This document shows, piece after piece, positions 60,661 through 64,000 of a stretch of DNA of 64,000 bases. Below the pieces are notes generated by a model, which was not told the DNA's origin, made no database searches, and saw only the letters and a list, made by a program, of their open reading frames with translations. The DNA comes from an uncultured bacterium (GTDB lineage Bacteria > Bacillota > Clostridia > Lachnospirales > Lachnospiraceae). Each line of letters begins with the position of its first letter. Position 1 is the first letter of the stretch. Where the stretch lies: assembly GCA_947647735.1 (NCBI GenBank), contig CANSLJ010000001.1:227516-291515 (forward strand), read 5' to 3'. A program made the translations under genes and the position numbers.

Positions 60661-61845
60661 TTACTTTCCTACATTTATTTTCTCTAATATTTCCCGATAT
60701 ATCTCATAATTTGCATCTGGTGAATATGACATTAAATATGCCTCTCTAAAATACTGCCCATAACCCTGATAACTCTTTTTTCTTAAAATATTATATAATT
60801 CTTCTTCTGTATCATAAAGCATATCAGCCCTGATCCCCCTCACGATATCTGCCCCATTACCAACATTTCTGCAAATAACAGGTGTTCCGCACATCATACT
60901 CTCCAGAATTGTCATTGGAAAGCCTTCATACAACTTGGATGGAAAAATAAGTGCTTCCGCATAAAATATAAAATTCAATATTTTTTTATGAGATATTTTC
61001 CCTAAATATATAATATTGTCCCATTCTTTTGCTATCTCTTTCATCCTTTCTTCCTCCGGACCACCTCCACAGATTACTAAATCAGGGACACTCACCATCT
61101 GTTTCCATGCTTCCGCTAACTCTAATACTCCTTTAGACGCTTCCAACCTGCCCACATAAATACAATACTTATCCTTAACCTCTCTCTTTCCCTTTAATAA
61201 TTTATCATAGATATCTTCCACAAAATTTGGCTTTATATAAACATGATTCCTCTTTATACTTTTCCTCATCCCCGCCAGCAATTTATTTTTATTAAATTCT
61301 GTCAAACAAATATAATGAATTTTTTTATAAATCCCCGTCCAGCGATGAAATTTTATTCCAATAACACATAGCAGCGTCTGGAAAAAGGAATTATGATAAC
61401 ACCTGTTTTTTATAGCACAATACAATCCACTCTCGATACACTTTTCGCATATTTCATTTTGTCTGTACATTAATGCATTGGGACAAATCAAACGAAAATT
61501 ATGCACTGTCTGAACAACCGGAATCCTTTTCGTGACGCAGGCATAATAAACAGAGGGACTGATTAAACTAAGTGTATTATGCACATGGACAATATCTATT
61601 TTTTCTTTTGCTGTCAGGCTGCATATATCATAATACGTTCTAAAGGAAAATAAAAAAGAACAAGCCATTCCTACTTTCTGAAACTTGGACATACCTGCTA
61701 TTTCTTTATTATCTCTGGAATATATAAACACTTTATGCCCTTTTTTTTCAAGTAAATCTTTTTCACTCGCTACTACAGTATCTTCTCCACCGGATATTGT
61801 ATAATGGTTATGAACAATTAAAATATTTTCCCGTTTTACAGGCAT
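60661..61845 (-). CDS. Family 4 glycosyltransferase
   Basis: A 394-residue GT-B enzyme. The N-domain has ILIVHNHYTISGGEDTVV near 8-25, where the SGGE text is typical of GT4 acceptor loops. It also has DIVHVHNTLSLISPS near 83 and a Cys-rich stretch (CEKCIESGLYC). The C-domain carries CIYVGRLEASKGVLEL near 228, the donor motif FPSKLYEGFPMTILESMMCGTPVI near 303-326, in which the ExxxxxxxE pattern (E310, E318) binds the nucleotide sugar. The ATG at 61845 has AGGAG seven bases upstream, better than 61902. It probably acts just before or after the GT26 enzyme on the same lipid-linked chain. Confidence 0.9.
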   Translation of the reverse strand: MPVKRENILIVHNHYTISGGEDTVVASEKDLLEKKGHKVFIYSRDNKEIAGMSKFQKVGMACSFLFSFRTYYDICSLTAKEKIDIVHVHNTLSLISPSVYYACVTKRIPVVQTVHNFRLICPNALMYRQNEICEKCIESGLYCAIKNRCYHNSFFQTLLCVIGIKFHRWTGIYKKIHYICLTEFNKNKLLAGMRKSIKRNHVYIKPNFVEDIYDKLLKGKREVKDKYCIYVGRLEASKGVLELAEAWKQMVSVPDLVICGGGPEEERMKEIAKEWDNIIYLGKISHKKILNFIFYAEALIFPSKLYEGFPMTILESMMCGTPVICRNVGNGADIVRGIRADMLYDTEEELYNILRKKSYQGYGQYFREAYLMSYSPDANYEIYREILEKINVGK

Positions 61846-61942
61846 TCGTAACTCCTTTTCACGCCAAACTGATTTTAGAAGGCCATCACACATTATCGCC
61901 ATTCTTTAACACTTATTTATACCCCGAATTTATATCCGCGTA

Positions 61943-63370
61943 TCATCTAAACAGCTTATATCCATCATCCATATCAATCCCCATTATATCAGCAATCTTT
62001 TCTGTCACTGTATCATAAACAATAATATTAACTCCATTTTCAACTCCAGTATATTGGGCATTATCAATAATGATTGAATTTTTATAACTTCCGCTCCCAT
62101 CCGAATATCTTCTCATACAAAAGTCATGAGCAGATGTTCGAACATATTGCTCAGCATCCTTCATCGTTGAATACCATACTACTCCATCTGCATTTTTATA
62201 CCATATTCCACTCGCTTTCCCTTGATATATCCCAACAGTCAAAAAAAAGTATTGTAAATTGGCATCATTCGTATCGCAATTTCCGTCTACAGAAATAAAC
62301 ACCCAGTAATTTGGGTTGTTCAACATTTCTGCAACCTGATTAACATTATAACTCTCTTTAAGAATTTCATCCGCTATCATTTGCCTCACATAGTCAGCAT
62401 TTCGCTGCCATGACGCATAATCTGAATCATTTCTCCTATCGCTTATCGTATAATTATCTTTTAAATAACCCCCGATGAACTTCGAATACTTTTGGTTTCC
62501 CCTATAATTTAAATGTGCCCCATCACTCGCATCTGTCGAATAATCTATTCCTATCTCCTCCAGCAACAGATTGCAGTTTACAAATTCCACACCGTATTCA
62601 GCCGCTATATCACTTGCGGTGTTAAATATCTGTTGCTCATGTTCATTTATACCTGCATACGGACTAACCACCACAACAATTGGAATATCTTTCTCCTGTG
62701 CCAGTTCTATCACTGCCCGATAATATTTTTCTGTTTTTTCATGAAGCGCCTCTCTATCCATTATTCCCGCAACATCCATAACGCTTCTGGATTCGGTAAT
62801 CATATTACATCCAAATCCCTTCCAATCATCATACATTTTGTCATTTTGATTACTCAGAAAATCGGCATCACTCAAATAACTATATCTCGTATGGTACCGC
62901 GTATATCCAAGTAAAAATTCCTCCCATTCTTCTTCGGGAGAGCTTGTTTTAATAGCATTCACTTTATCGGCCGACCAGCGCAGGCCAAAATTATTCTTAA
63001 TTATCTGAGCATCACCGCTAAACTCCTTGTTACATCCAGTCATATATCCTTCCAAAATGATCAATTCCGGCCTCTGTGTTTTTAGCGCTTCCTTCAAATA
63101 ATAATATGTATTCCACATCGGTTGAAGGGAACCTGCCAATATGTATGACGCCATACCATACTCGTCCCACAATGTCCCCGTATTAAAATCCTCAAAAGCA
63201 TGACTGCTTCCCAGAATCAATACATCTACCGTATCATCCTCCAGTTCATAAAATTTTGTAAGGCCATATATGCCATCACTGTCTTTCAATTTGAAAATCT
63301 TATTGACATAACCCAATGTGAAACCAAGGATAATGATAAAACACGTTATTCTGATTACTGATTTTTTCAT
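61943..63370 (-). CDS. SGNH-type O-acyl transfer protein with extra C-terminal domain
   Basis: A 475-residue protein with an N-terminal anchor (about 5-24) and an outward SGNH-like domain. The nucleophile motif is VLILGSSHAFEDF near residues 49-61, and the Asp/His motif is DASDGAHLNYRGNQ near 276-289. This DltD/AlgJ-like pattern is common beside MBOAT acyltransferases, and the next gene upstream is an MBOAT, so the two should form an acetyl-transfer pair. The last 140 residues form a separate compact domain (WVFISVDGNCDTND, then GVNIIVYDTVTEKIADIMG) that faintly recalls the interleukin-like/FAM3 fold. That resemblance is weak. It could bind the target glycan. Confidence 0.83.
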   Translation of the reverse strand: MKKSVIRITCFIIILGFTLGYVNKIFKLKDSDGIYGLTKFYELEDDTVDVLILGSSHAFEDFNTGTLWDEYGMASYILAGSLQPMWNTYYYLKEALKTQRPELIILEGYMTGCNKEFSGDAQIIKNNFGLRWSADKVNAIKTSSPEEEWEEFLLGYTRYHTRYSYLSDADFLSNQNDKMYDDWKGFGCNMITESRSVMDVAGIMDREALHEKTEKYYRAVIELAQEKDIPIVVVVSPYAGINEHEQQIFNTASDIAAEYGVEFVNCNLLLEEIGIDYSTDASDGAHLNYRGNQKYSKFIGGYLKDNYTISDRRNDSDYASWQRNADYVRQMIADEILKESYNVNQVAEMLNNPNYWVFISVDGNCDTNDANLQYFFLTVGIYQGKASGIWYKNADGVVWYSTMKDAEQYVRTSAHDFCMRRYSDGSGSYKNSIIIDNAQYTGVENGVNIIVYDTVTEKIADIMGIDMDDGYKLFR

Positions 63371-63385
63371 AAACTCCGGCCCCTA

Positions 63386-64000
63386 TCAAAATTGAAAATA
63401 TATAAATTGCTGTGCATCAAACATTGGTCCATATTCTCCAAAAATAAATATCATCACAATAAGACCGATTATCACTAACCACTCAAACCATAAATTTTGT
63501 TCCATTAAAAACACATCTATCGTCTGCTTCTTTCTATATCTGATAAGATCCATCAAAAGCAATAAAAGCACAGAAAAAATCAGAATATTCATCTCCACTC
63601 TATCCAATCCCAAGCCATATATTCCGCCGTTAAACAAAAGCCATGGCGTTGGTTTTACTACTATCCTCTTTATAAATCTCAGTGCATCTTTTATCGTATC
63701 TGCCCTGAAAAAAATCCATGCAAATACAACAAGCACAAAGGTCTCTATTGTTTGTAATAACTTCCAACTCAAACAATCTGTTTTTATATTCATCTTTTCT
63801 ATTATTTTTGATCGAATTCCCTGAAACATATCTGAAACGACCTGATAAAAACCATGAATTCCTCCCCAAACGACAAAGCTCCACTCAGCGCCATGCCAAA
63901 GACCGCTGACCAGAAACACTATCATCATATTGATCGCTTTCCGCATTCTTCCTCTTCGATTTCCGCCCAAAGGAATATAAAGATAATCTTTAAACCATGT
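63386..64000 (-). CDS. MBOAT-family membrane O-acyltransferase (5' end outside window)
   Basis: The C-terminal 204 codons of an MBOAT protein; the frame is open to the window edge. It contains the family text TWFKDYLYIPLGGNRRGR at the very edge and FLVSGLWHGAEWSFVVWGGIHGFYQ, where the His in LWHG is the catalytic residue. Several membrane helices follow. MBOAT proteins such as DltB, AlgI and PatA pass acyl groups across the membrane to an SGNH partner. The gene 15 bases downstream encodes such a partner. O-acetylation of a surface glycan is the likely job. Confidence 0.88.
   Translation of the reverse strand, partial: TWFKDYLYIPLGGNRRGRMRKAINMMIVFLVSGLWHGAEWSFVVWGGIHGFYQVVSDMFQGIRSKIIEKMNIKTDCLSWKLLQTIETFVLVVFAWIFFRADTIKDALRFIKRIVVKPTPWLLFNGGIYGLGLDRVEMNILIFSVLLLLLMDLIRYRKKQTIDVFLMEQNLWFEWLVIIGLIVMIFIFGEYGPMFDAQQFIYFQF

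Noticed and set aside
1-64000. Mobile elements, CRISPR arrays, tRNA or rRNA genes
   Set aside because: I looked for transposase motifs, regularly spaced repeats and cloverleaf or rRNA-like sequence on both strands and saw none. A profile search could still find short or degraded ones.

Overview
The window looks like a surface-glycan island from a low-to-mid-GC Gram-positive anaerobe, most probably a Lachnospiraceae-type clostridium. This rests on strong AGGAG ribosome sites, sigma-A promoters (TTGACA / TATAAT), CotH-type kinases, YfhO and related clostridial membrane families, GtrII, and a TagA-type glycosyltransferase. I recognise 49 protein genes. I see no rRNA, tRNA, CRISPR array, insertion sequence, prophage or replication origin, and no gene-free stretch longer than 300 bases. 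Most genes lie on the minus strand in long, tightly packed operons. Six single genes on the plus strand sit between them.

Region 1 (1-22.7 kb, minus, probably transcribed from a promoter at 22680-22708): a GT52 sialyltransferase-like enzyme, a PglK-like ABC flippase, a GT-C transferase, a GT2 transferase and three tandem 6-PTPS-related membrane proteins. These are followed by pseF, an ATP-grasp ligase, a HAD phosphatase, pseI, pseG, an SGNH hydrolase, a GtrII/GtrB pair, an acyltransferase and a truncated membrane protein. This is the late half of a pseudaminic-acid pathway plus transfer, export and decoration functions. Region 2 (22.7-29 kb): three CotH-family kinases, two minus and one plus, and a small lipoprotein.

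Region 3 (29.2-36.9 kb, minus, promoter at 36974-37002): an operon for GDP-D-glycero-alpha-D-manno-heptose (gmhA, hddA, an HddC-GmhB fusion, a transaldolase) with an SDR, a Gfo/Idh oxidoreductase, an epimerase/dehydratase and a DPM1-like GT2. Region 4 (37.1-49.3 kb): pseC on the plus strand, facing a minus operon of polytopic proteins that also contains pseB.

Region 5 (49.4-56.6 kb): a plus-strand DUF6044-like protein, then a minus operon with GT11, an acyltransferase and two more GT-C-like proteins, headed by a promoter flanked by two TTTTCGAA boxes. Region 6 (56.8-64 kb): two tandem Xre regulators, YfhO, a TagA/WecG-type GT26, a GT4, and an SGNH/MBOAT acetylation pair that runs off the end. 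This last stretch is visibly more AT-rich.

Taken together, the cell appears to make two unusual activated sugars, CMP-pseudaminic acid (or a close relative) and GDP-heptose. It would assemble them on a lipid carrier, flip them with an ABC exporter, and decorate the product outside the cell with lipid-phosphate sugars (two DPM1/GtrB-like enzymes and about 16 GT-C-like polytopic proteins), acyl groups and possibly phosphate from CotH kinases. PseB, PseC, PseF, PseG and PseI are all present but lie in three transcription units. No PseH acetyltransferase is visible, and an ATP-grasp ligase sits where one might expect it.
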